Origin: an uncultured bacterium
Lineage (GTDB): Bacteria; Planctomycetota; Phycisphaerae; Phycisphaerales; SM1A02
Length of the DNA stretch: 45,683 nucleotides
Direction of reading: 5' to 3'
NCBI GenBank assembly: GCA_903891095.1
Contig: CAITDI010000053.1
Location: 1 to 45,683 of the forward strand
Position numbers and translations under genes: made by a program. Shown here in pieces: positions 9,057 through 16,361 of this stretch. Each line of letters begins with the position of its first letter. Within the stretch, counting starts at the first letter, position 1. The notes below the pieces were generated by a model. It did not search any database. It was not told where the DNA came from and saw only the letters and a program-made list of their open reading frames with translations.

Positions 9057-10150
9057 TGTTCCACCCGTCATCGATCTGGCTGCTTCTGCTGTTGCCGCTT
9101 GCGCTGCTGCCGTACCTGCGCCATCGGCGCCGTTCGCGGCTTGCGGTGCGATTCAGCTCGCTCGAAGCGGTCGCGCATTCGCCGCGCGGGCGCATGGTTC
9201 GGCTGCTTCCGCTGCTGCCTGCGATGCGCGCGGCGGCGATCGCGTGCATCGTGATCGCGATCGCGCGCCCTGTGATTCCCAACGAAACCGCGCGCACGCT
9301 CGTCGAAGGCGTCGCCATCGAGATGGTCGTCGACCGCAGCGACTCGATGCGCGCGCTGGACTTTGCCAAGGAAGGCAAGCAGACCAACCGCCTCGACGCG
9401 CTCAAGGAAGTCGGCACGCGCTTCGTGCGCGGCGGCGACGGATTCGCAGGGCGCCCGAACGACCTCATCGGCGTCGTCTGCTTCGCGGGAAAGGCGGACA
9501 GCCTGGTTCCGCTCACGCTCGACCATGACGTCGCGATCGAGGCGCTGGACCAGATCGACTTTCCCACGCAGCAAGGCGAGATGGGCACGGCGATCGGCGA
9601 CGCGGTCGCGCTCGGCGTCGACAAGCTCAAGGACGCGTCCGACCGCGCGAACCGCGACGGCAAGATGCGCATCAAGTCGCGCGTGCTGCTGCTGCTCACC
9701 GACGGCGAGTCCAACGCAGGCGAGCTCTCCCCCGCCGACGCCACCGCGCTCGCCAAGTCGACCGACATCAGGATCTACGCGATCGGCCTCGGAACCAAGG
9801 GCTTCGCCAATGTTCCCGTGCAGACGCCGTTCGGTACGCGCATGCAGCGCGTGCCCGTCTCGATCGACGAGAAGACGCTCACCGAGATGGCGACCGCGAC
9901 CGGCGGCCGCTACTTCCGCGCGACCGACGCCGACAGCCTGCGCGACATCTACGAGACCATCGACAAGCTCGAGAAGAGCAGCATCGAGGAGACCAAGCAG
10001 GTGCGCTACCGCGAGCTCGCGGTCGATGGATTCACCGTCGACCTGCGCGTGCTGCCGCCGTTCCGGCTTCCGTCGCTGCTGGCGATCGCGCTGATCCTGC
10101 TCGCGATCGACACCATCGTCACCACCACGCGACTGAGGACGCTCGCATGA
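9053..10150 (+). CDS. BatA-like von Willebrand factor A membrane protein
   Basis: A 365-residue inner-membrane vWA protein. There are two N-terminal helices (about 7-23, 57-75), a vWA domain with the MIDAS DRSDS (94-98) and a later TDGESN metal-site loop, then a C-terminal helix (LPSLLAIALILLAIDTIV). BatA/BatB pairs form a periplasm-facing complex linked to MoxR in aerotolerance and envelope-stress operons. The start ATG 9053 overlaps the previous stop; ATG 9056 is an alternative. GGAGG lies upstream. The MIDAS has Asp in the fourth position (DxSDS), a mild variant of DxSxS. Confidence 0.92.
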   Translation: MMFHPSSIWLLLLLPLALLPYLRHRRRSRLAVRFSSLEAVAHSPRGRMVRLLPLLPAMRAAAIACIVIAIARPVIPNETARTLVEGVAIEMVVDRSDSMRALDFAKEGKQTNRLDALKEVGTRFVRGGDGFAGRPNDLIGVVCFAGKADSLVPLTLDHDVAIEALDQIDFPTQQGEMGTAIGDAVALGVDKLKDASDRANRDGKMRIKSRVLLLLTDGESNAGELSPADATALAKSTDIRIYAIGLGTKGFANVPVQTPFGTRMQRVPVSIDEKTLTEMATATGGRYFRATDADSLRDIYETIDKLEKSSIEETKQVRYRELAVDGFTVDLRVLPPFRLPSLLAIALILLAIDTIVTTTRLRTLA

Positions 10151-11187
10151 TCCTCGCTGCAGACGGCTTTCAGTTCGCGCATCCCGAGGGGGCCATGTGG
10201 TTCGTCGCGGCCGTCGGCTGCGCGCTGCTGCTCGCGTGGCTCGTGGTGTGGCGCAAGCGCGCGCGCACGCGGCTCGCCGACGAACGGATGCTCGCCCGCA
10301 TCGCGCCGGGCATCGCTTCGTCGCGCAGCACGATTCGCGCGGTGCTCGTCGCGCTCGCGATGTTCGCGATCGTGCCCGCGCTCATGGATCCGCGCGCGGG
10401 CGTGACCGTCGAGACCGTCGAGCAGCGCGGCATCGATGTCGTCGTCGTCGTCGATGTCTCGCGCAGCATGCTCGCCGAAGACGCCTCGCCTTCGCGGCTC
10501 GCGCGCGCCAAGCAGTTCGCGTCGGACCTCGTCGAGGCGCTCGGCAGCGACCGCGTCGGGCTCGTTGAATTCGCAGGCGTTCCGTCGCTGCGCTGCCCGC
10601 TCACCTTCAACCACCGCACGTTCCGCACGACGCTCGAGAGCCTGTCGCCGCAGGCCACGATCCGCGGCGGCTCGCTCCTCGGCGACGCGATCCGCCTCGC
10701 GACCACGAGCCTCGGCGCCGACGGCAACGGCAAGGCGATCGTCGTGCTTTCCGACGGCGAGGACATGGAGAGCGAGCCCGTCGAGGCCGCGGGCGCCGCA
10801 GCCAAGGAACGCGGCATTCGCGTCGTGACCATCGGCATCGGCGATTCGAACGACGGCGCGCGCATTCCCGTCGAGGTGCGCGGCGAGCGCAAGTACCTCG
10901 TGCACGAAGGCCAGGAAGTCTGGACCAAGATGGATCCGACGCTCCTCAAGAAGGTCGCCGACGCGGGCCAGGGCTTTTTCGTCGAGGCCGGCACCGGCCA
11001 GGCGGACATGGTGCAGCTCGCACAGCTCCTCGCGAGCGGGCTCGAGACCTCGACGCGCGAGCGCAGCGATGTCTCGAGCAAGCGGCCGCTGTTCCAGCTG
11101 TTCGCGGCGGTCGCCCTGTTGCTTCTTGTCGCGGAGTGCCTGATGCTTCCGCCTGCCCGCGCCGCGAAGGATGAGGCCACCGCATGA
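10147..11187 (+). CDS. BatB-like von Willebrand factor A membrane protein
   Basis: A 346-residue paralogue of the preceding gene with two N-terminal membrane helices (about 16-36, 62-80), a vWA domain with a full MIDAS DVSRS (103-107) and SDGED loop, and a C-terminal helix (LFAAVALLLLVAECLML). It presumably pairs with the BatA-like protein. ATG 10147 overlaps the previous stop (ATGA), and GAGGA lies just upstream. Confidence 0.92.
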   Translation: MILAADGFQFAHPEGAMWFVAAVGCALLLAWLVVWRKRARTRLADERMLARIAPGIASSRSTIRAVLVALAMFAIVPALMDPRAGVTVETVEQRGIDVVVVVDVSRSMLAEDASPSRLARAKQFASDLVEALGSDRVGLVEFAGVPSLRCPLTFNHRTFRTTLESLSPQATIRGGSLLGDAIRLATTSLGADGNGKAIVVLSDGEDMESEPVEAAGAAAKERGIRVVTIGIGDSNDGARIPVEVRGERKYLVHEGQEVWTKMDPTLLKKVADAGQGFFVEAGTGQADMVQLAQLLASGLETSTRERSDVSSKRPLFQLFAAVALLLLVAECLMLPPARAAKDEATA

Positions 11188-12206
11188 AGTCCGCACGAAA
11201 CGCCATGTTCCTGCGCATCGCCTTCGCATCCACCGCGATCATCGCCGGCGCACACGCGTCCGCGCAGACGACGCAGCCGCCCGCCGATACGCAGGCGATC
11301 GTCGCGCAGGCACGCGAAGCCGCGGAGCAGCTCCTCGCCAAGCCCGACGCGCGGCCCGAGCGCCTCTACAACGCAGGCGTCGCGATGTACCGCGCGGGCG
11401 AACTCGGACTCGCACGCGATCTCTTTGAAGCCGCCGCCGGCCGCGGTCGCGCCGACCTTGCGTCGCGCTCGATGTACAACCGCGGAACCACGCGCTACGC
11501 CGAGAGCCTCAAGGAAATGCAGGCCGCGCAGCAGCCCGGCCAGGCCTCGGCGCCCGACAGTCCGCAGGACACGCAGCAGCAAGTGATGGAAACCCTCGAG
11601 CGCGCCGTGCGCGAGCTCAAGGACGCCGTCCGCGCCGACCCCACCAACGAAAACGCCCGCGCCAACGCCGAGCTCGCCCACCGCGTCCTCAAGGAACTCA
11701 AGCAGCAGCAAGACAAGCAACAGAAGCAGCAGAAAGACGACCAGAAGAAGGACGACCAGCAGAAGCAGGATCAGCAGAAGCAGGATCAGCAGAAGCAAGA
11801 TCAGCAGAAGCAAGATCAGCAGAAGCAGGATCAGCAGAAGCAGGACCAGCAGAAGCAGGATCAGCAGAAGCAGGATCAGCAGAAGCAGGACCAGCAGAAG
11901 CAAGACCAGCAGAAGCAGGACCAGCAGAAGCAGGACCAGCAGAAGCAGGATCAGCAGAAGCAAGACCAGCAGAAGCAGGATCAGCAGAAGCAAGACCAGC
12001 AGAAGCAGGATCAGCAGAAGCAGGATCAGCAGAAGCAGGATCAGCAGCAACAACAGCAGGCCGACGGCAAGCAGGAGCGCAAGCCGATGACCAAGCAGGA
12101 AGTCGAGCGACTGCTGCAGAAGATCCGCGACAAGGAGAAGGCTCGCATGCAGGAGCAGCTCGAGCGTCAACGCGTCCGCACCCAACCCGCGCCGAAGGAC
12201 TGGTGA
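11184..12206 (+). CDS. BatC-like TPR protein with 19 QKQDQ repeats
   Basis: A 340-residue secreted or periplasmic protein: a signal peptide (to about residue 27, AHASAQ), TPR-like helices (about 40-175, with YNAGVAMYRAGELGLARDLF), a charged low-complexity tract, then nineteen perfect QKQDQ pentapeptides (residues 193-287) and a basic tail. Position and TPR content match BatC. The Gln/Lys/Asp repeat is probably an extended or coiled hydrophilic spacer. ATG 11184 overlaps the previous stop. The opposite strand reads as a long Leu/Ile ORF purely because of this repeat. Confidence 0.85.
   Translation: MKSARNAMFLRIAFASTAIIAGAHASAQTTQPPADTQAIVAQAREAAEQLLAKPDARPERLYNAGVAMYRAGELGLARDLFEAAAGRGRADLASRSMYNRGTTRYAESLKEMQAAQQPGQASAPDSPQDTQQQVMETLERAVRELKDAVRADPTNENARANAELAHRVLKELKQQQDKQQKQQKDDQKKDDQQKQDQQKQDQQKQDQQKQDQQKQDQQKQDQQKQDQQKQDQQKQDQQKQDQQKQDQQKQDQQKQDQQKQDQQKQDQQKQDQQKQDQQKQDQQKQDQQQQQQADGKQERKPMTKQEVERLLQKIRDKEKARMQEQLERQRVRTQPAPKDW
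11761..12045 (+). repeat. 19 x 15-bp coding minisatellite (QKQDQ)
   Basis: Nineteen contiguous copies of agaagcaRgaYcagc. Units differ only at two positions, CAG/CAA (5 units carry CAA) and GAT/GAC (7 units carry GAC). Both are synonymous, so every unit encodes the same pentapeptide. Confidence 0.97.
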
Positions 12207-12207
12207 G

Positions 12208-14007
12208 ATGTCGTTGCGCTACCTGAGCATCCTGGTTGCGGCGGTCGCGGCGCTCTGCACGCAAGCGGCCTCGTTCGCGCAAACGATCACCGCGCAGCTC
12301 TCGTCGTCCGACGGGTTCGTCGACGAGCCGATGCGCGTGGTGGTCAACGTGATCAACTTCGACGATTTCGACGGGCCGTTCTTCGATGAAGTGCCGGGGC
12401 TCCAGATCACGCGGCTGCCCGGCGAGCAGACCCAGACCAGCATCCAGATCGCCAACGGACGCCGCGTGCAGACGCGCACCGTGGGGATCTCGTACGAGGT
12501 GATTCCGCACAAGGCGGGCACCTTCGTGATCCCCGCGTTCATGGTGCAGTCGGGCGGACAGAAGTACACGACCAACCCGACGCAGATCACGGTCGCAGCG
12601 TCGGACGCAGGCGAGCTGATGATCGTGCGCGTCGTGGGCGAGCCGCACGACCTCTATCTCGGGCAGGAAGGCGGGCTCAATCTCGAGCTCGCGGTCAAGG
12701 CGTTCAAGGATCGCGCGCTGGGCATCTCGCTCGACGAGCAGTCGATGTGGTCGCTGATCGACCTCGAGCGCTCGTCGTGGGGCATCTTCGGTCCCGCGCT
12801 GCAGAAGATGCTCTCGGAGAACCGCCGCCCGCGCGGCGAGATGCGCGTGATCGCCGGCACCGAGTACATCGTCTACACGATCTCGAAGTCGTTCGACCCG
12901 ATCGCCACGGGAACGCCGTCGGTCGGCGAAGTCCGCGTGCGCATGGAGTACCCGACTCGGCTGCAGCGCGGCAACGACTTCTTCAATCAGAGTCGGCTCA
13001 CGCTCGGCGGTTCGCGCGCGATCAGCATCACTCCGAGCGCCGTCGATGCGACCGTGATCCCGGTGCCCGACGGTCCCAGGCCCGCGTCGTGGAACGGCGC
13101 GGTCGGTCGGTTCGGCCTGCAGGTGATCGCCAAGCCGCTGGAGGTTTCTGTCGGCGATCCGATCACGCTCACGATGCGCATCACCGATCAGTCGGGCATC
13201 GCTGGGCTCGCGGGGCTTCAGGCGCCCGTGCTTGCGGATCAGCCGGCGTTTGCCAGCGGTTTCCGCGTGCCGCGCGAGTCCGCGTCGGGCACGGTCGAAG
13301 GCCGCACGAAGGTCTTCACGCAGTCGATCCGCGCGCTCGGCGACAATGTGCGCGAGATCCCGCCGGTGGAGCTCGCGTTCTTCGATCCCGGCACGGGTTC
13401 GTACGAGATCGTGCGGAGCGCGGCGATTCCGATCAAGGTCAAGCCGAGCACGGTTGCGCGCGTCGATGTCGAGACGCCGCAGGCTGCGCGCGAAGGCAAG
13501 TCGGAACTCACCAAGGTCGACGGCGGAATCCTCGCCAACGCGTCGCTCGATCAAGCGATGGGTTCGCTCCCGAACGAGACGATGCTGCCCGCGCTCGCGC
13601 TGGTCGCACCGGCGTGCTTTGCGGTTGCGACGGCGATCCGCCTGCGCAGCGATGCGCAGGAGCGCAATCCGCTGGCGCGTCGCCGACGCGGCGCGCGCGG
13701 CTCGTTTGAGCGAAGGCTCGCCGAACCTGCTGCGGACGGCGGCGCATCCGCCGACGCCATCGGCGCCGCGGTGCTCGCGTACATCGCCGACCGCGTCGGC
13801 GCACCCGAGGGCTCGCTCGCAGGCCGCGAGGCGGTCGAGGCGCTTGCGGCGGCCAAGCTCGACAAGCAGCTGATCGACGAGGCCGACGATTTCCTTCGAC
13901 GATGCGACCGCGCGCGGTACGCAGGCGCGTCGATCGACGCCGCCGAGGCGCGCGCGCTTGTCGCGCGACTCGACGCCGCCGCCTGGCGTGAAGGAGGCGC
14001 GCGATGA
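12208..14007 (+). CDS. batD: BatD-family protein
   Basis: A 599-residue membrane-anchored protein with a signal peptide (ILVAAVAALCTQAASFAQT). A tandem beta-sandwich region follows; the typical BatD opening ITAQLSSSDGFVDEPMRVVV is at about 28-47. A membrane helix lies around 455-475 (MLPALALVAPACFAVATAI), with a cytoplasmic helical tail after it. BatD is the large periplasmic partner of BatA/B. It starts 1 bp after the BatC-like stop and ends in a 4-base overlap with the next gene. Conserved spacing and domain order make the family call solid; the molecular function of BatD is not established. Confidence 0.9.
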   Translation: MSLRYLSILVAAVAALCTQAASFAQTITAQLSSSDGFVDEPMRVVVNVINFDDFDGPFFDEVPGLQITRLPGEQTQTSIQIANGRRVQTRTVGISYEVIPHKAGTFVIPAFMVQSGGQKYTTNPTQITVAASDAGELMIVRVVGEPHDLYLGQEGGLNLELAVKAFKDRALGISLDEQSMWSLIDLERSSWGIFGPALQKMLSENRRPRGEMRVIAGTEYIVYTISKSFDPIATGTPSVGEVRVRMEYPTRLQRGNDFFNQSRLTLGGSRAISITPSAVDATVIPVPDGPRPASWNGAVGRFGLQVIAKPLEVSVGDPITLTMRITDQSGIAGLAGLQAPVLADQPAFASGFRVPRESASGTVEGRTKVFTQSIRALGDNVREIPPVELAFFDPGTGSYEIVRSAAIPIKVKPSTVARVDVETPQAAREGKSELTKVDGGILANASLDQAMGSLPNETMLPALALVAPACFAVATAIRLRSDAQERNPLARRRRGARGSFERRLAEPAADGGASADAIGAAVLAYIADRVGAPEGSLAGREAVEALAAAKLDKQLIDEADDFLRRCDRARYAGASIDAAEARALVARLDAAAWREGGAR

Positions 14008-14864
14008 ACTCCCGTGCGATCACCAAGTTCGTGCTTGCCGCGCTGTGCGTCGTGCTTCCCGCGGTGTGGTTTGCGGGCGCGTCGGTCGTCGACCGCGGTC
14101 CGATCCGCGAGCGCGTACGCGCCGCCGATGCGGAATACGAGCGCGGCGTCGCGCAGTCCGCCGACGCGAAGTCCGACCTGGACGCCTCTCGCGAGTCGTT
14201 CCGTGCCGCAGCACGCGCGTACGAGGCCGCGCAATCCGAGTCGCATCTCGATTCCGCAGCGCTCGCCTACAACCTCGGCAACGCGCGGCTCCGCGCGGGC
14301 GAGCTGCCTGGCGCGATCGCGGCCTATCGCCGCGCGCTCGTGCTCGATCCGTCCGACGCGCGCGCGCTCCACAACCTCGAGCAAGCGCGGCGTCAAGTGC
14401 AGCAGCGCGTGGCGCCGCCCGCGCCTTCGCGCGCGGAGATCCTGCGCGACGGATGGTTCGTGCTCGGCGCCTCGACGCGCATGGCGCTCACACTCACGCT
14501 CTGGTCTCTCGGCTTTGCGCTGCTCACGCTCGCGGTGCTCGGAACCCAAGCGGAGCTCGCATGGCGCAAGCCCGCAAGTCTTCGGCGCGCCGGCCTCGCG
14601 CTGATCGCACTCGCAGTCATCGTCGGCGCAACCGTGGTCGGCGACACGCTCGCGGTGAGCGGCACGGACCTCGCGGTGATCTCGCAGCAGTCCACGCTCC
14701 GCAAGGGCAACGGCGATGGCTTCGAGCCCGCCGTCGCGGAGCCCCTGCCGCTCGGCACCGAGTGCCGCGTCGGCGAATCGCGCCCAGGCTGGACTGAAGT
14801 CGAACTCGGCGACCGCACGCGCGGCTGGATCAAGGACGATGCCGTGATCCGCGTTGCGCGGTGA
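14004..14864 (+). CDS. BatE-like TPR and SH3-domain membrane protein
   Basis: A 286-residue protein with an N-terminal membrane helix (VLAALCVVLPAVWFAGASVV). TPR repeats follow at about 60-135 (LAYNLGNARLRAGELPGAIA, then a second repeat), then two helices (TLTLWSLGFALLTLAVLG; AGLALIALAVIVGATVV). The C-terminal domain is SH3b-like (about 225-286, LPLGTECRVGESRPGWTEVE). TPR plus SH3 is the usual BatE architecture. GAAGGAGG precedes ATG 14004. It is the last gene of the operon; an 11-bp tandem repeat and a hairpin follow. Confidence 0.87.
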   Translation: MNSRAITKFVLAALCVVLPAVWFAGASVVDRGPIRERVRAADAEYERGVAQSADAKSDLDASRESFRAAARAYEAAQSESHLDSAALAYNLGNARLRAGELPGAIAAYRRALVLDPSDARALHNLEQARRQVQQRVAPPAPSRAEILRDGWFVLGASTRMALTLTLWSLGFALLTLAVLGTQAELAWRKPASLRRAGLALIALAVIVGATVVGDTLAVSGTDLAVISQQSTLRKGNGDGFEPAVAEPLPLGTECRVGESRPGWTEVELGDRTRGWIKDDAVIRVAR

Positions 14865-14883
14865 TCCCACGCAGCGATGTCGA

Positions 14884-14911
14884 TACAAGGTCTCTACAAG
14901 GCCTCTACAAG
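14884..14911. repeat. 11-bp tandem repeat, 2.5 copies
   Basis: tacaaggtctc, tacaaggcctc, tacaag: a short array 20 bp after the stop of the BatE-like gene and just before the terminator hairpin. Confidence 0.75.
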
Positions 14912-14914
14912 CAA

Positions 14915-14949
14915 ACAGCCCGTGCTCGCTCTCGGCGCGCACGGGCTGT
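14915..14949. terminator. Hairpin between the Bat operon and tRNA-Ser, possibly bidirectional terminator
   Basis: A perfect 11 bp stem acagcccgtgc / gcacgggctgt with a 13-base loop. On the minus strand it is followed by TTGCTTGT, moderately U-rich, 8 bp after the tRNA-Ser(CGA) 3' end. On the plus strand the tract after it is not U-rich. Confidence 0.6.
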
Positions 14950-14957
14950 CTTGGAAG

Positions 14958-15044
14958 CGGAGAGGGTGAGATTCGAACTCACGAGTAGGCGAACCCACTA
15001 CTAGTTTTCGAGACTAGCTCCTTCAACCGCTCGGACACCTCTCC
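14958..15044 (-). tRNA. tRNA-Ser(CGA)
   Basis: Minus-strand acceptor GGAGAGG pairs with CCTCTCC, followed by a G discriminator. Anticodon stem CTAGT/ACTAG with loop CTCGAAA gives anticodon CGA (UCG codons). The long variable arm and GAGTTCGAATCTC T arm fit class II tRNA-Ser. CCA is not encoded. Confidence 0.96.
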
Positions 15045-15088
15045 GTGTGCACAGGCTCGCGACGCTGTCGCTGCTGAGCGGGGTGGGA

Positions 15089-15117
15089 AGTATCGCCCAA
15101 ATCCTTGGACTTGTCCA
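15089..15117 (-). promoter_or_regulatory. Sigma70-type promoter of tRNA-Ser(CGA)
   Basis: On the minus strand TGGACA (15112-15117), 17 bp, GATACT (15089-15094): 5/6 and 4/6 matches to the consensus with ideal spacing. It sits about 45 bp before the tRNA 5' end. Confidence 0.6.
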
Positions 15118-15195
15118 CCGATTCCATGCGAGTTCGAGGCGCGTTTGATGCGCGGCGCCCGACCTCTGCTGCGTCCGCGGTTATCGCGTCCTGCA

Positions 15196-15237
15196 CCCCC
15201 AAAAACGGCAATCGCCGGCTCCGATGGGAGCCGGCGA
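15196..15237 (-). terminator. Rho-independent terminator of the 274-residue secreted protein
   Basis: A perfect 11 bp stem tcgccggctcc / ggagccggcga (15212-15222, 15227-15237) with a GATG loop is followed on the minus strand by TTGCCGTTTTTGGGGG. It lies about 30 bp after the stop. Confidence 0.88.
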
Positions 15238-15265
15238 CGCGCGTGTTCAGTTGACTCGACCCACC

Positions 15266-16090
15266 TTAGCGCGGGCAGTTGCCCCAGGCGCTGAGGAGCG
15301 AGGCGACATCGAGAGCGTTGACCGTTCCGTCACCCGTGATGTCCGCGTCGCCGGTACCCCAGGAGCTGAGGAGCGCCGCGATGTCCTGCGCCGCAACCAT
15401 GCCGTCGTGGGTCAGGTCCGCGGGGCACGGCGGCACCGGGACGGTGCCTTCCTCGGTGAGCGTGAAGCGACCGTGGCCGACGAACTCATCGTGGCCGCCG
15501 ACCTGGATGTAGTAGACGGTTCCGGCGGTGATCGCCCATTCGACCTTGGCGTAACCGCCGCAGCCGGCCATCTCGTCGTTGCAGCTGAGCGAATCGCCAT
15601 TGCCGTCACGCACGATGATGGTCGGATCGAACTCGCTGTAGTTGCCCGAGTCCATGTTCGGGCAGCTGCTGACCGAAGCAAGACCGTTGCGGGTGGCGAC
15701 CAGGCGGTACCACACGTCGTTGACGATCTGGTCGCCGAAGATTCCAGCGCAACCGGCGGGCATCTGGGTGTCGACGCTGTTGGTCGAGCCGATGGTGCTG
15801 ACGTTGAACGGACCCGCGACGACGGTGATCGCACCCGACTGCTCGTCATTGAGCGCGTGCGGCGGATTGCAGGCCGCGACAGCGTTCTGGCGGCAGATGT
15901 AGTCCCATTCGACGTCGCAGCAGAAGCCGTCCTGCGCGCAGATGTTTCCGCAGCAGGTGGTGTCGGAGCAGCCCGGCGTGGTGCGCACGTCGAAGCAGCT
16001 TCGGGTCTGCGGGCCGCCGCAAGAGTCCTGGGCGAATGCGAGACCGCCGACGAAGGCGGAGGCGATGGCAACGATGAGCTTGGTGTACAT
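15266..16090 (-). CDS. Secreted Cys-rich protein with C-terminal dockerin-like domain
   Basis: A 274-residue exported protein. The signal peptide MYTKLIVAIASAFVGGLAFA is clear, preceded by GGGAGAAGAAG a few bases before ATG 16090. A Cys cluster (CSDTTCCGNICAQDGFCC...WDYIC) resembles a motif common in planctomycete and myxobacterial secreted proteins. A central beta-sandwich (about 85-205) follows, with VWYRLVATRNG and FDPTIIVRDGNG. The C-terminus carries two dockerin/EF-hand-like units (DLTHDGMVAAQDIAALLSSW; DITGDGTVNALDVASLLSAW). Such tails occur widely in Phycisphaerae surface proteins and may mediate attachment or sorting. It has its own terminator. Exact function unknown. Confidence 0.88.
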   Translation of the reverse strand: MYTKLIVAIASAFVGGLAFAQDSCGGPQTRSCFDVRTTPGCSDTTCCGNICAQDGFCCDVEWDYICRQNAVAACNPPHALNDEQSGAITVVAGPFNVSTIGSTNSVDTQMPAGCAGIFGDQIVNDVWYRLVATRNGLASVSSCPNMDSGNYSEFDPTIIVRDGNGDSLSCNDEMAGCGGYAKVEWAITAGTVYYIQVGGHDEFVGHGRFTLTEEGTVPVPPCPADLTHDGMVAAQDIAALLSSWGTGDADITGDGTVNALDVASLLSAWGNCPR

Positions 16091-16112
16091 ATCTTCTTCT
16101 CCCGTGATTCTT

Positions 16113-16135
16113 CCAACTGGTTCGTCCAACTGGTT
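16113..16135. repeat. Direct repeat in 5' region of the 274-residue gene
   Basis: CCAACTGGTT at 16113-16122 and 16126-16135, a 13-bp period. It lies 23-45 bp upstream of ATG 16090, between the start and any promoter. It could be an operator or part of the leader, but no more can be read. Confidence 0.55.
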
Positions 16136-16292
16136 GTGCCACCTCACCCTGCTTGAACATGCCACGGGCGCCCGACCCTGCAAGCACGCGAGGCGCTGCG
16201 AAGCTCAAGTGAACCTTCGCGAGTTCGCTTTACGCCGAACGTTCCAGAGATGCAGGCGCGCACCGTGCGAGCACCGTCGCGCCATGCAGAAA

Positions 16293-16313
16293 CACGCGCG
16301 GTTACCGCGCGTG
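16293..16313 (-). terminator. Terminator hairpin of the 529-residue secreted protein
   Basis: A perfect 9 bp stem cacgcgcgg / ccgcgcgtg with a 3-base loop is followed on the minus strand by TTTCTGC. It lies about 50 bp after the stop at 16362. Confidence 0.7.
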
Positions 16314-16361
16314 CCTGCGTAGATCGAAGTGAGTGCGCCTGCGCTCAGGCGGCTGGAACGC

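Noticed and set aside
11761-12045. CRISPR-like array
   Set aside because: Units are contiguous 15-mers without spacers and lie in frame in a gene; the 12-15-bp gene-edge arrays also have no spacers.
10170-12185. Long minus-strand reading frame with a Leu/Ile-rich tract
   Set aside because: It is the antisense of the QKQDQ minisatellite and the Bat genes; the hydrophobic repeat is a translation artefact.
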